A DNA stretch of 64,000 nucleotides, from the NCBI RefSeq assembly GCF_041380015.1, contig NZ_CP159978.1, one strand, 5' to 3'. The notes beneath the pieces were generated by a model. That model did not search any database, was not told the origin of the DNA, and worked only from the letters and a program-made list of their open reading frames with translations. This DNA comes from Buchananella felis (GTDB lineage Bacteria; Actinomycetota; Actinomycetes; Actinomycetales; Actinomycetaceae). A program made the position numbers and the translations under genes. Below, piece after piece: positions 16,954 through 26,514 of the stretch (positions are counted from its first letter, which is position 1; each line of letters begins with the position of its first letter).

Positions 16954-18291
16954 TCAGCGCTTGCGGGCCTCCTCGGCAACCTTACCGGTGCGAACGGCAG
17001 CCTCGGCCTGAGCGGCCTCGAAGCCGTCGCCCTCGTCCTCGCGACCCGGCGTCGGGAAGTTGAACGCGGGGATCATGAAGCGGAAGACGAAGAAGTAGAT
17101 CACCGCGTAGGCCAGGCCGACCAGGACGATCATGATCGGGCCCTGGAACACGCCACCGGACAGCTCAGCAGACTTGCCGAAGTTGATCAGGTAGTCGATA
17201 GCACCAGCGGAGAAGGTGAAGCCGTCCTTGGCGCCCAGCAGGTTGGTCACGGCCAGAGCGGAACCGGTCAGGACCGCGTGCACGGCGTACAGCGGGAAGG
17301 CAACGTAGGCGAAGGCGTACTCGAGCGGCTCGGTGATACCGGTCAGGAACGCGGTCAGGGCCACGGAGAACATGAGGGCACCGGTGGCCTTCTTGCGCTC
17401 GGGCTTGGCGGTCTGCCAGATGGCGAAGGCGGCGGCCGGGAGGGCGAACATCATGATCGGGAAGAAGCCGGTCATGTAGGAGCCGGACCAGGCGTTGGTG
17501 CCGTCAACACCGTTGAAGAAGCAGGTCAGGTCGCCGTGCAGGGTGGCGCCTTCCTTGTCGGTGCAAGCACCCAGGGTGAACCACGGGATGGAGTTGATCA
17601 GGTGGTGCAGACCGAAGGGGATGAGCAGACGGTTAACGGTACCGAAGACGAAGCCACCGAGGACGGCGTTGCTCTCGTTCATCAGCCAGCCACCGAGCTT
17701 CTGGTTCACCAGCCAGTCGAAGGCGGGGTAGATGTAGGACATCACGACGGCGAGCACCACGGCCACACCGGAGGTGATGATCGGAACGAAGCGGCGACCA
17801 CCGAAGAAGGCCAGCCAGTCCGGCAGCTTCACGCGGTAGTACTTCTGCCACAGCAGAGCGGCGATGATACCCATGAGGATACCGCCGAGCACGCCGTAGT
17901 TGACGGTCTTGAGCGCGGCACCGGCCTCGTCGACGCCCATGACGAACTTGGACATCGGCTTGAGGGTCTCGGAGAACACCAGGTAGCCGATCAGACCGGC
18001 CACACCGGTGGAGCCGTCAGACTTCTTGGCGAAACCGACGGCCACACCGACGGCGAAGATCAGGGGGAGGTTGCCGAAGACGGCACCACCAGCGGCGCCG
18101 AGAACGTCGGCAACCTTGTTCATGAATTCGACGTGCTTGCCGAGGCCGTCAGCGCCCAGCATGTCCGCCTGGCCGAAGCGCAGGAGCAGACCAGCTGCAG
18201 GCAGGGTGGCGATCGGAAGCATCAGAGAACGACCAAGGCGCTGCGCAACGGCCATGAAGCCGCCGGAGCGAGTCGGGGTTGAAGTACTCAA
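16954..18291 (-). CDS. PTS EIIC permease, GlcNAc/glucose family, without EIIB domain
   Basis: A 445-residue integral membrane permease. Family signatures include LMLPIATLPAAGLLL near the N-terminus, GLHHLINSIPW in the middle and the substrate-site TGITEPLEYAFAYVAF later. About ten hydrophobic segments are visible. The protein ends in a charged tail and has no EIIB domain; EIIB and EIIA are separate genes at 19514 and 19741. This is the same split design as Streptomyces NagE2/NagF/Crr. TTG at 18291 was chosen because AGGAG lies 6 bases upstream; an ATG at 18255 lacks such a site. A dre-type site lies about 90 bp upstream. Confidence 0.9.
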   Translation of the reverse strand: MSTSTPTRSGGFMAVAQRLGRSLMLPIATLPAAGLLLRFGQADMLGADGLGKHVEFMNKVADVLGAAGGAVFGNLPLIFAVGVAVGFAKKSDGSTGVAGLIGYLVFSETLKPMSKFVMGVDEAGAALKTVNYGVLGGILMGIIAALLWQKYYRVKLPDWLAFFGGRRFVPIITSGVAVVLAVVMSYIYPAFDWLVNQKLGGWLMNESNAVLGGFVFGTVNRLLIPFGLHHLINSIPWFTLGACTDKEGATLHGDLTCFFNGVDGTNAWSGSYMTGFFPIMMFALPAAAFAIWQTAKPERKKATGALMFSVALTAFLTGITEPLEYAFAYVAFPLYAVHAVLTGSALAVTNLLGAKDGFTFSAGAIDYLINFGKSAELSGGVFQGPIMIVLVGLAYAVIYFFVFRFMIPAFNFPTPGREDEGDGFEAAQAEAAVRTGKVAEEARKR

Positions 18292-18380
18292 TTGAGCTCC
18301 TGTTTGACGTGCGGCGCCATCGCCGCAATGCCGTCCACCCTCGGGCTGAGGGTGGGCCCGTCCATTGGTGCACGCTATGC

Positions 18381-18396
18381 GCAGGTCTGGACCAGC
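18381..18396. promoter_or_regulatory. dre-type operator upstream of EIIC
   Basis: GCAGGTCTGGACCAGC has the core GGTCTGGACCA, identical to the core at 19464 and close to the Streptomyces DasR consensus TGGTCTAGACCA. It lies in the 364-bp region between the divergent EIIC and GntR-family genes, so it could control either one. Confidence 0.7.
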
Positions 18397-18655
18397 TGCG
18401 TACAACTCAACCGCGCCTTCAATCTCGTGTCAAGTTTCTTCCCAGGGTTTTCGCAGATTCAGGTTAGCTTTTGCTGCAATTGAGCTTTGGTTGATCGCAA
18501 TTCGGGCGCGAGCGGGGTGGTGCGGGCCGGCTTCGTCCCGCTATGCCGTGTTGGAGCGTGCCCGGGGTGGAAGGAATTTGGGCAGCACATTTGGGCCACG
18601 TGGGCGCAGAAGGCGGTAGCCTGTTGGGCAAGTGGCGAGCTATCTGGGGGATGCG

Positions 18656-19387
18656 GTGGTAGTTGTCAAGCACAAGGCAGTGCGTGACTACCTGAGCTCT
18701 TTGATATCCACGGAGTTGTCCCCGGGGGACGCCATTCCCTCCGAGCGGGTGCTGTGTTCACTGTTCGGCGTGTCCCGGATGACGGTCCGGCAGGCCGTGG
18801 ACTCCCTGGTGAACGAGGGCCGGCTGGAGCGGGTGCAGGGTTCCGGCACCTTCGTGGCGCAGCCGAACCGGCGCGCCCAGGTGCGCCTGACCTCCTTCAC
18901 CGCAGAGATGCAGCGTCGGGGACTGAAGCCCTCCAAGCGCGTGCTGGCGTTTGAGACCGTCAAGGCCCCGCCGCTGCTGGCGCAGGACCTGGAGGTGCCT
19001 ACGGGAACCGAGACGTTCTATGTGCGCAGGCTGTTGCTGGCCGATGGGAAGAGCATCGCGCTGGAGGACATCTGGCTGCCGTGCTCCCTGGTCGCCCTGG
19101 AGGAGGCGCACGTGGAGGACGGCTCTCTCTACGACTCCCTCACGCGGGCCGGCTTCGAACCCACCTGGGGCGAGGACACGGTGGAGGGCGCGATCTTCAC
19201 GCACTCGGAGTGCCGGGTGTTGCAGGTGGACTGGCCCCACCCGGCGCTGCGCATCACCCGCCGCGTGTTCGCCGGCTCGCTCAGCGTGGCCAAGACGATC
19301 ACGACGTTCCGCGCCGACCGCTACGCCGTCACGGTCCCCGTGGTCGCCTTCGCGCGCAAGGCCGCGTCCCCCGGCGGTGGGATCTAG
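18656..19387 (+). CDS. GntR/HutC-family regulator, DasR-like
   Basis: A 243-residue repressor. The N-terminal winged helix-turn-helix spans about 5-65 (AIPSERVLCSLFGVSRMTVR, then GSGTFVAQP), and a UTRA sensor domain fills about 85-230. DasR/NagR regulators bind dre sites and release them on binding GlcN-6-P or GlcNAc-6-P. Two such sites flank this gene, before EIIC and before EIIB. GTG at 18656 was chosen because GGGGGA sits just upstream; an in-frame GTG at 18632 would add 8 residues. Confidence 0.88.
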   Translation: MVVVKHKAVRDYLSSLISTELSPGDAIPSERVLCSLFGVSRMTVRQAVDSLVNEGRLERVQGSGTFVAQPNRRAQVRLTSFTAEMQRRGLKPSKRVLAFETVKAPPLLAQDLEVPTGTETFYVRRLLLADGKSIALEDIWLPCSLVALEEAHVEDGSLYDSLTRAGFEPTWGEDTVEGAIFTHSECRVLQVDWPHPALRITRRVFAGSLSVAKTITTFRADRYAVTVPVVAFARKAASPGGGI

Positions 19388-19431
19388 CCGCCCGCGCCTC
19401 CCACGGAATCCAAATGACGGCCGCTAATCAT

Positions 19432-19490
19432 TTGACTACGGGCCGCAATGGGAGAAAAATATTGGTCTGGACCACCGAATTGGTCCAGAG
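19432..19490 (+). promoter_or_regulatory. Promoter and dre-type operator of EIIB-EIIA
   Basis: TTGACT at 19432 fits a -35 box, with an A/T-rich AAAATAT stretch about 17-19 bp later. ATTGGTCTGGACCACC at 19461-19476 is a close dre match overlapping the start of transcription. A half site (TTGGTCCAG) follows at 19480. Repressor bound here would block initiation. Confidence 0.7.
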
Positions 19491-19513
19491 AGATCACGAA
19501 GGAGTGTGTCTAC

Positions 19514-19744
19514 ATGTCTCAGGCCGAGCAGATTCTCGCCGCCCTCGGTGGCAGCGACAACATCATTGAGCTGGAGCCCTGCATCACCCGCCTGCGCGTT
19601 GAGGTTGAGGACGCGTCCGTGGTGGACGAGGCCGCGCTGAAGGGCGCGGGTGCTCACGGCGTCATGCGTATGGGCAACGTTGTGCAGGTCATCGTCGGCC
19701 CGAACGCCGACACCATCGCGGAGGACATCGAGGACATCCGGTGA
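19514..19744 (+). CDS. PTS EIIB, GlcNAc/glucose type
   Basis: A 76-residue single-domain EIIB that passes phosphate from EIIA to the incoming sugar at EIIC. The phospho-cysteine is C23 in EPCITRLRVEV. The ATG follows GAAGGAG. The stop overlaps the EIIA start as GTGA, so the two proteins are made together. The upstream dre site places it under the DasR-like regulator. It equals NagF in the Streptomyces scheme. Confidence 0.92.
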   Translation: MSQAEQILAALGGSDNIIELEPCITRLRVEVEDASVVDEAALKGAGAHGVMRMGNVVQVIVGPNADTIAEDIEDIR

Positions 19745-20199
19745 CCTTGCAGATTTCAGCCCCGCTGGCGGGCAAGGTTGTGTCCCTGGACGAGGTTCCG
19801 GACGCAGTCTTCTCCCAGCGCATCGTCGGACCTGGAATCGCAATCCAGCCGGCAATTGACGGTTCTGAAAGCCGCGTAGTTGCTCCCGTGGCCGGCAAGA
19901 TCGTCAAGTTCCACCCCCACGCTTTTGTCATCATGACCGCCGAAGGCAAGGGAGTCCTGGTGCACCTGGGCCTGGACACTGTTCAGCTCAAGGGCGAGGG
20001 ATTCACCCTGCACGCGGCCGAGAAGTCCGAGGTCGAGGAGGGCCAGCTGCTGGTCACCTGGAACCCGAAGGACATCGAGGAGGGTGGTCGGCGCACCGTT
20101 TGCCCGATCATCGCCCTGGACGGCAAGGACGCGATCAGCGTCGTTGCCGACGAGGGGGCCGACGTCAACGTTGGCGATCCGCTGGTGAGCTGGGAGTGA
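19741..20199 (+). CDS. crr: PTS EIIA, glucose type
   Basis: A 152-residue EIIA(Glc) beta-sandwich. H75 in GVLVHLGLDT is the phosphorylation site, and H60 in KFHPHAFVI is the partner histidine. It carries phosphate from HPr to EIIB and may also signal sugar state. The GTG start overlaps the EIIB stop. A clear terminator follows. Confidence 0.95.
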   Translation: MTLQISAPLAGKVVSLDEVPDAVFSQRIVGPGIAIQPAIDGSESRVVAPVAGKIVKFHPHAFVIMTAEGKGVLVHLGLDTVQLKGEGFTLHAAEKSEVEEGQLLVTWNPKDIEEGGRRTVCPIIALDGKDAISVVADEGADVNVGDPLVSWE

Positions 20200-20212
20200 T
20201 CCATTTAGGGTT

Positions 20213-20251
20213 GAGGGGCGCGGGCGCAAGCCCGCGCCCCTCGCTCGTTTT
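20213..20251 (+). terminator. Terminator of EIIB-EIIA operon
   Basis: The 13-bp stem GAGGGGCGCGGGC and its complement with a GCAA loop, then GCTCGTTTT. Confidence 0.85.
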
Positions 20252-20265
20252 GTGAAGGAGTCAGC

Positions 20266-21030
20266 ATGCCGGCTAGCGACGAGTGGATCAGCCCCGCGCC
20301 TGCCCAGGATGCCTCCGGCCCGGCCGAACCCGTCACGCCAGCCGCCGCGAGCCCTGCGGTGATCGACTTCGCGGCCCGCTCCGCCCGCGCCGGCGGCCTG
20401 CTGATCGACATGGACGGCACCCTGGTGAACTCCGAACCGGCCAACCAGGCCGCATATCGCGCACTCTATGCCGCGCACGGCTGGCACCTGGACGAGGCCG
20501 TGCTGCCCCTGTTCACCGGGCGCACCAGCCGGGACTCATTCCGGGACATCCCCGGGCCGTGGCACGCCGAGGGCCTTGACATCGACGCCCTCATCGTCGA
20601 GGTCAACAGCCTGGTGGACATGCGCGCCTACCCGCCGGTGCCGATCCGTGGGGCCGCCCAGTTTGTGCGCCTGTTCGAGCGGGCCTGCGTGGTCACCTCC
20701 GCCCTGCGCGAGTGGGCCCGCGAGGGCGTGGAACTGGCCGGGCTGAGCTGGGACGGCCTGCACCTGGTCAGCGCGGAGGACGTCTCGCGAGGCAAGCCCC
20801 ACCCGGAGCCATACGTGCGCGGCGCGCAGGTGGCCGGCGTGGATCCCGCCTCGTGCTTGGTGGTCGAGGACACCCCCGCCGGGGTGCGCTCCGCCCTGGC
20901 CGCCGGGGTGGGGATGGTGCTGGGCGTGACCACCGGCTACCGGGACGCCGCCCTGCTGGAGGCCGGCGCTCACGCCACCATGCCGGACTTCACCGCCCTG
21001 CACGACGCCCTGCGCCCGGTCATCGCCTAG
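20266..21030 (+). CDS. HAD-superfamily sugar-phosphate phosphatase or mutase
   Basis: A 254-residue HAD hydrolase. The nucleophile motif DMDGTLVNSEP has D48 and D50. The cap lies at about 60-125, followed by motif II VTSA, motif III GKPHPEPY and motif IV VVEDTPAGVRSA. The motif set fits phosphatases of the 2-deoxyglucose-6-P / glycerol-P type or beta-phosphoglucomutase. The first 40 residues are an Ala/Pro-rich extension. AAGGAG precedes the ATG. Its place after the PTS genes suggests a hexose-phosphate substrate, which is inference. Confidence 0.85.
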   Translation: MPASDEWISPAPAQDASGPAEPVTPAAASPAVIDFAARSARAGGLLIDMDGTLVNSEPANQAAYRALYAAHGWHLDEAVLPLFTGRTSRDSFRDIPGPWHAEGLDIDALIVEVNSLVDMRAYPPVPIRGAAQFVRLFERACVVTSALREWAREGVELAGLSWDGLHLVSAEDVSRGKPHPEPYVRGAQVAGVDPASCLVVEDTPAGVRSALAAGVGMVLGVTTGYRDAALLEAGAHATMPDFTALHDALRPVIA

Positions 21031-21127
21031 CCTGCCCGCCCCCAGCGCTTCTGCGCAGACAGGCGAGCCCGCCTGGGCGGGCGCCCCCAGCTGCTAGAGG
21101 GACGACGCTGCCGCCCCTACCTACAAA

Positions 21128-21164
21128 AGCGCGGTGGCGGGAGTTTTCCTCCCGCCACCGCGCT
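21128..21164. terminator. Bidirectional terminator between HAD gene and pepN
   Basis: The 16-bp stem AGCGCGGTGGCGGGAG and its complement, flanked by short A and T tracts and placed between convergent genes. Confidence 0.8.
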
Positions 21165-21196
21165 GCCGTCGGCCCCGAACCGGCCGGGGCACGGCC

Positions 21197-23776
21197 CTAT
21201 CGGGTCAGGTCAGCCTGCTGGGCCTTGCGGGCGCGCTTGGCCACGTCCAGCCCCTCGGAGACCAGGCGGCGCAGCGCAGCCGGCGCCTGCGGGTTGGCCT
21301 CCAGCCACGCCTCGCCCTGGGCCACCGCGTCGAAGCCCAGCTCCTCCTCCAGGCCCACCAGGGCAGAGGGGTAGAGGGCCGGGATCAGCGTCTGAGCCAC
21401 CTGGCCGCCACGCTCCTCCCACCAGGACAGCAGGCGCCCGAAGTACTGCTGCGCGCCCGGCAACAGCAGGGCGCGGTCGCGGCTGCGCTGGTAGCCGTAG
21501 ATCAGGCGGAAGATCATGCCGTTGGGCAGCGAGACGTCGTCGGCCAGCGCCGCGAAGGTGGCGTCCTTGGCGGCCGCAGTCGGGAAGGCCGCGCGTGCCT
21601 CTGCGGCGCTCTCGCGTCCCGTCACCGTCTGGTCCTCTGCCTCGAAGGCCGCGATCTCCTGCTCGGTGGCCGCGCCGGCCGCCGCCAAACCAATCAGCAG
21701 CCCCCACTTGCGGTCCACGTCCAGCACCAGGCCGTTCAGGGTCTCGGTGCCATCCAGCAGGGCGCGGATCGCCGCAGCCTGCTCCGGGGAGGCCACGTGG
21801 CGGGCCGCCGCTGAGACGAACTGCAGCTGGGCGTCCGAACCGGCCGGGGCCGTGCGGGCCAGGCGCAGCAGGCGCTCGCCCACCTCGACCTCCACCTCCG
21901 CGCGGTGGGAGGGGTGCACGTAGCTCTCCAGCGCCGTGCGCACGCAACGCAACAGCATCGCCAACACCGAGGAGTGCGTCTCCGTGCCCAGCGCCGCCAG
22001 GCTCAGGTCCAGGAAGTCCCGGGCGCTCCACTCGCCGTCGCGCGTCATGTCCCACGCACCCGCCAGGATCAGCGCGCGCGCCATCGAGTCACTCAGGCTC
22101 GCCACGTGCTTGCGGGCCACCTCCAGGCTGGCCGGGTCCAGGCGCACCTTGGCGTAGGCCAGGTCCTCGTCGTTGACCAAGACCAGCGCCGGGCGGGCCT
22201 TGCCCACCAGCTCGCCCACCTCGGTCACCTCGCCACTCACGTCCAGCTCAATGCGGCTGGTGCGCTTCAACTCGCCGTCGGCAACGTCGTACCCGCCCAC
22301 AACCAGGCGGTGCGGACGGAGCGTTGAACCGGGGGAGAAGCTCTCCTGCCGGATGATCGCGGAGGTAACCAGGCCAGCGTCGTCCACCTCGATCTCCGGG
22401 CGCAGCAGCGTGATACCGGACTCCTCCAGCCACACCTTGCTCCACTCGGTCAGGTCGCGGCCGCTGGTCGCCTCCAACTCCGTGAGCAGGTCCGTCAGCA
22501 CCGTGTTGCCCCACTGGTGCTTCTTGAAGTAGGCGCGCACGCCCGCCATGAACTCCTCGCGGCCCACGTAGGCAACCAGCTGGCGCAGCACCGAGGCGCC
22601 CTTGGCGTAGGTGATGCCGTCGAAGTTGACCTCCACGTCCTCCAAGTCGTTCATCTGCGCCACGATCGGGTGCGTGGAGGACAGCTGGTCCTGGCTGTAG
22701 GCCCACGCCTTCTCAGCCATCGCGAACGTGGTCCATGCCTCATCCCAGCGCGTCGCCTCAGCGGTGGCCAGCGTGGAGGCGAACTCCGCGAAGGACTCGT
22801 TCAACCACAGGTCGTTCCACCACTTCATCGTCACCAGGTCGCCAAACCACATGTGGGCCAGCTCGTGCAGGATCGTCACCGCGCGGCGCTCCACCTGCGC
22901 CCCGGTGGGCACCGACCGGAACACGTACTCGTCGCGGAACGTCACGCAGCCGGCGTTCTCCATCGCGCCCGCGTTGAACTCCGGCACAAAGATCTGGTCG
23001 TACTTGTCGAACGGGTAGGGGAAGTCGAACTCCCGCTCGAAGAAGGCGAAACCGGCGCGGGTGATGTCCATGATCTCCTCGGCGTCCAGGTGCTCGCGCA
23101 GCGAGGCGCGCGCCCACACGCCCAACGGGATCTCCCGGCCGTCAGCGCTGGTCAGGCTGCCCGTGGCGCCCGCGAACGGGCCGCCCACGATCGCCGTGAT
23201 GTAGCTGGACATCTTGGCCGTGGGGGCAAACTCCCAGCGCAGCGCGTCCCCGCCCCGGCCACGCGACTCCACGGCGGTGGGGGTGTGGGCGTTGGAGAAC
23301 ACGGTCCAGCCCAGCGGGGAAATCACCGTGAACTGGTAGGTGGCCTTCAGGTCCGGCTGCTCAAAGACCGCGAACACGCGGCGGGAGTCCGCCACCTCGA
23401 ACTGGGAGTAGACGTACGCCTGGCCGTCGGCCGGGTCCACAAAGCGGTGCAGGCCCTCGCCGGTGTGGGAGTAGGCGCACTCGGCCTCCACCACCAGCTC
23501 GTTGAACTCCGCCAAGCCCTCCAGCTCGATGCGCGAGTCCCGGTGCGCGGAGTTGTCCACCACCGCGCCGTTCAGGGAGATGAAATAGACGTGCGGGGAA
23601 ATCAAGTCAACGAAGGTGCTGGCCCCCTCCTGCGCCGCAAAAGAAACAATGGTGCGGGAAAAGAAGGTCTCCCCGGGCCTGGACAGGTCCAGCTCCACGC
23701 GGTAGGAACAGTCACTCACCAGTGCCGCGCGCGCGGCAGCCTCGACCTGGGTCAGGTTCTCTCCGGGCATTTCCAA
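21197..23776 (-). CDS. pepN: Aminopeptidase N (M1 metallopeptidase)
   Basis: An 859-residue zinc aminopeptidase that trims N-terminal residues from peptides in the cytoplasm. The exopeptidase motif GAMEN is at 270-274. The zinc site is HELAH (304-308) with E327 in WLNESFAEF. The ERAP1-like helical C-terminal domain fills about 520-850. Length and order fit actinobacterial PepN. The next gene upstream, pepO, is also a metallopeptidase on the same strand. Confidence 0.95.
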   Translation of the reverse strand: MEMPGENLTQVEAAARAALVSDCSYRVELDLSRPGETFFSRTIVSFAAQEGASTFVDLISPHVYFISLNGAVVDNSAHRDSRIELEGLAEFNELVVEAECAYSHTGEGLHRFVDPADGQAYVYSQFEVADSRRVFAVFEQPDLKATYQFTVISPLGWTVFSNAHTPTAVESRGRGGDALRWEFAPTAKMSSYITAIVGGPFAGATGSLTSADGREIPLGVWARASLREHLDAEEIMDITRAGFAFFEREFDFPYPFDKYDQIFVPEFNAGAMENAGCVTFRDEYVFRSVPTGAQVERRAVTILHELAHMWFGDLVTMKWWNDLWLNESFAEFASTLATAEATRWDEAWTTFAMAEKAWAYSQDQLSSTHPIVAQMNDLEDVEVNFDGITYAKGASVLRQLVAYVGREEFMAGVRAYFKKHQWGNTVLTDLLTELEATSGRDLTEWSKVWLEESGITLLRPEIEVDDAGLVTSAIIRQESFSPGSTLRPHRLVVGGYDVADGELKRTSRIELDVSGEVTEVGELVGKARPALVLVNDEDLAYAKVRLDPASLEVARKHVASLSDSMARALILAGAWDMTRDGEWSARDFLDLSLAALGTETHSSVLAMLLRCVRTALESYVHPSHRAEVEVEVGERLLRLARTAPAGSDAQLQFVSAAARHVASPEQAAAIRALLDGTETLNGLVLDVDRKWGLLIGLAAAGAATEQEIAAFEAEDQTVTGRESAAEARAAFPTAAAKDATFAALADDVSLPNGMIFRLIYGYQRSRDRALLLPGAQQYFGRLLSWWEERGGQVAQTLIPALYPSALVGLEEELGFDAVAQGEAWLEANPQAPAALRRLVSEGLDVAKRARKAQQADLTR

Positions 23777-23896
23777 ACTCCTCTATCGGCTTCGCGGCCG
23801 TCATAACGTCCCGATTCTGCCAGGAACCGCGCGATACCGCCCAAATTAGCGCAAGTGTGTCCCAGGTAATACAAGAATTAGTGTTTCGAAAATGAA

Positions 23897-23942
23897 GGTG
23901 GTGGGGGCCCGGCCCGCTACCGCAGACCGAGCCCCCACCACC
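23897..23942 (-). terminator. Terminator of pepO
   Basis: The 12-bp stem GGTGGTGGGGGC and its complement, followed on the minus strand by TTCATTTT, about 25 bases after the pepO stop. Confidence 0.75.
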
Positions 23943-23967
23943 GGCTCGACTCCAAGCCCCTAGGCGC

Positions 23968-25980
23968 TCACCAGATGCTCACGCGCTCCTGCGGATCGCG
24001 CCACAGGCCGTCGCCCGGCTGCACCCCGAAGGCCTCAGCGAACTCGCCGATGTTCGCCACGATCCCGTTGGCGCGGAACTCCTCCGGGGAGTGCGGGTCG
24101 GTAGCGACCTGCTGGATGATCGCCTCGTCGCGAGACTTAGAGCCCCACACGCGGGCGTAGGACAGGAAGAAACGCTGCGTGCCGGTGAAACCATCCACCA
24201 CCGGGGCGTTCTCCAGGCCGTCGATGCCCGCCTTGCGCAGCGCCAGCCGGTAGGCCTTCAGCGCGATCGTGGCACCACCCAGATCGCCGATGTTCTCACC
24301 GATCGTCAGGGCGCCGTTGACGTGGTGGGTGTCCCCGTACTCCTCCACCAGCTGCGCCGGCACGAAAGCGTCGTACTGGGCGATCAGCGCGCGCGTGCGC
24401 TCCTCGAAGGCCTCGCGGTCTGCGGCGGTCCACCAGTCGCTCAGCGAACCGTCGCCAGCGAACTTGGAACCCTGGTCGTCAAAACCGTGCCCGATCTCGT
24501 GACCGATCACCGCGCCAATGGCGCCGTAGTTCACCGCGTCGTCAGCGTCCGGGGCAAAGAACGGCGGGCGCAGGATCGCGGCCGGGAACACGATCTCGTT
24601 GCGCAGCGGGTGGTAGTAGGCGTTGACCGTCTGCGGGGTCATCAGCCACTCCGTCTTGTCGATCGGGGTGCCGGGCTTGGCCAGCATGTAGTCCGTCTCG
24701 AAAGCTGCAGCCGCGCGCACGTTCGGCAGCAGGGCGGAGCCGAACTCCAGGCCCGAATAGTCCCGCCACTTGTCCGGGTAACCGATCTTCGGCTCGAACG
24801 CGTCCAGCTTCTGCAGCGCCTTGGCGCGCGTCTCCTCACCCATCCACTCCAGGGAAGTGATGGACTCCCGGTAGGCCTCGATCAGGTTGGCCACCAGCTC
24901 CTGCATGGCGGCCTTGTAGTGCGGCGGGAAGTGCTTGGCCACGTAAACCTGACCAACGTCCTCACCGATCGAGTCCTCCACCAGGGCCACGCCGCGCTTC
25001 CAGCGCGCCCGCAGCTCCTCCGTGCCCGTCAGCTTCCTGCCGTAGAAGTCGAAGTTCTCATCCACGAACTTAGCGCTCAGGAACGGGGAGCGCGCCCGCA
25101 CCACGTGCCAGGTGGCGTAGTCCAGCAGCAGGCTCAGCTTCGCCTCCTGCCACACCTTGCCCAGGTGAGAGAAGAACTCCGGCTCAGCCACGATCAGATC
25201 CGGCGCGTCCTTGCCGTCCGCGAAGGCCCGGTAGTAGGCGGCCCAGTCGAAGCCCGCCCCCAGCTCCGCCAGCTGCTCGAAGGTCATCGGGTTGTTCATC
25301 AGCTCGGCCTCGCGGGACTTCACCGCGTCACGGTGCCCCTTGGCCAGCTCCACCTCGAAGTCCACCACCCGGTTGGCGCGGCGCTGCGCGTCCTCGTCGC
25401 TCTCAGCCAGGCCGCAGTTGCGCAGCTGGCGGGCCACGTGCTCGCGGTAGGCGGCCAGCGTCTCGGCGTGCTTCTCCTCGCGGTAGTACGCCTCATCCGG
25501 CAGGCCGATACCGCCCTGGCCCACGAACAGCGTGTAGTGAGTGGGGCGGTCAAAAGCGGCCTCGGCGGCCAGGTAGGCCACGCTAGCGGCGCCAGTGCGG
25601 TGCAGCGCACCAAGAGCGCGCGCCAGGTCAGAGTGGCTGCGCGCGGCGCACAGCAGGTCCAGGTCAGCGGCCAGCGCCTTACCGCCAACCTGCTCCACCT
25701 TCTCCTCGTCCATGAACGAGGCGTACAGGCGGCCCACGCGAGCCTGAGTAGGATCGGCCTGCCCGGACTCGACCAGGGCGGCGCACCCCTCTACGATCTC
25801 ACGCACCTCCTCCTCAGACTGGTCCCGCAGCGCCAAGAACACGCCGTCCCTGCCGCGGTCGGCGGGAATCTGGTGCTCGCGCAGCCACGTGCCGTGGACG
25901 TAACGGAAAAGGTCATCTTGCGGCCGGACCGCCTCATCCATACGGGCCGGGTCCAGCACTCCGGCAATCAGTTCGCTCAT
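23968..25980 (-). CDS. pepO: M13 family metalloendopeptidase (neprilysin-like)
   Basis: A 670-residue protease from ATG 25980. The zinc motif HEIGH (about 491-495, within VIGHEIGHGFDDQG) and the later ENIGDLGG carry the three zinc ligands and catalytic Glu. The N-terminal M13 domain starts near DDLFRYVHGTWL. No signal peptide is visible, so the enzyme is probably cytoplasmic. The C-terminus lacks the usual CxxW and ends RVSIW. It is divergent from rpiB; starts further upstream would overlap that promoter. Confidence 0.93.
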   Translation of the reverse strand: MSELIAGVLDPARMDEAVRPQDDLFRYVHGTWLREHQIPADRGRDGVFLALRDQSEEEVREIVEGCAALVESGQADPTQARVGRLYASFMDEEKVEQVGGKALAADLDLLCAARSHSDLARALGALHRTGAASVAYLAAEAAFDRPTHYTLFVGQGGIGLPDEAYYREEKHAETLAAYREHVARQLRNCGLAESDEDAQRRANRVVDFEVELAKGHRDAVKSREAELMNNPMTFEQLAELGAGFDWAAYYRAFADGKDAPDLIVAEPEFFSHLGKVWQEAKLSLLLDYATWHVVRARSPFLSAKFVDENFDFYGRKLTGTEELRARWKRGVALVEDSIGEDVGQVYVAKHFPPHYKAAMQELVANLIEAYRESITSLEWMGEETRAKALQKLDAFEPKIGYPDKWRDYSGLEFGSALLPNVRAAAAFETDYMLAKPGTPIDKTEWLMTPQTVNAYYHPLRNEIVFPAAILRPPFFAPDADDAVNYGAIGAVIGHEIGHGFDDQGSKFAGDGSLSDWWTAADREAFEERTRALIAQYDAFVPAQLVEEYGDTHHVNGALTIGENIGDLGGATIALKAYRLALRKAGIDGLENAPVVDGFTGTQRFFLSYARVWGSKSRDEAIIQQVATDPHSPEEFRANGIVANIGEFAEAFGVQPGDGLWRDPQERVSIW

Positions 25981-26065
25981 GCCAGGCAGTCTAGGGCCGC
26001 CCACGGGCAGGCGCCGAACAACCCGGGAACGCAAATCACTCCCGGGAGATGGCACCATAGTGGCC

Positions 26066-26509
26066 ATGCGTATTCACATTGCGGCGGACCACGCCGGATT
26101 CGAGGCCAAGGAATTCGTGAGCGAGCACCTGCGCGCGCAGGGCCACGAGGTGGTTGACCACGGCGCCCACGAGTACGACGCCCTGGACGACTACCCGCCG
26201 TTCTGCGCCGACGCCGGCCGGGCAGTCGTGGCGGACCCCGGCAGCCTGGGCATCGTGCTGGGCGGCTCCGGAAACGGAGAGCAGATCGCCGCCAACAAGG
26301 TGGCCGGCGTGCGCGCCGCACTGGCCTGGAACGTGGCCACCGCCCTGCTGGCCCGCCAGCACAACGACGCCAACGTGGTCGGCATCGGTGCCCGCCAGCA
26401 CAACCACGAAGAGGTGCTGGCCATCGTGGACGCCTTTGTGTCCGAGCCCTTCAGTGGCGACGAGCGCCACTCCCGCCGCATCGCCCTGCTCACCGAGCTG
26501 GAGAAGTAG
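26066..26509 (+). CDS. rpiB: Ribose-5-phosphate isomerase B
   Basis: A 147-residue RpiB/LacAB-family isomerase that interconverts ribose-5-P and ribulose-5-P. The N-terminal MRIHIAADHAGFEAK and the GGSGNGEQIAANKV loop are diagnostic. The loop has the Mtb-like GSGNGE with Glu as the likely base, not the E. coli CGTGIG cysteine. The ATG at 26066 is conserved in relatives. A strong terminator follows at once. Confidence 0.93.
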   Translation: MRIHIAADHAGFEAKEFVSEHLRAQGHEVVDHGAHEYDALDDYPPFCADAGRAVVADPGSLGIVLGGSGNGEQIAANKVAGVRAALAWNVATALLARQHNDANVVGIGARQHNHEEVLAIVDAFVSEPFSGDERHSRRIALLTELEK

Positions 26510-26514
26510 GGCGC

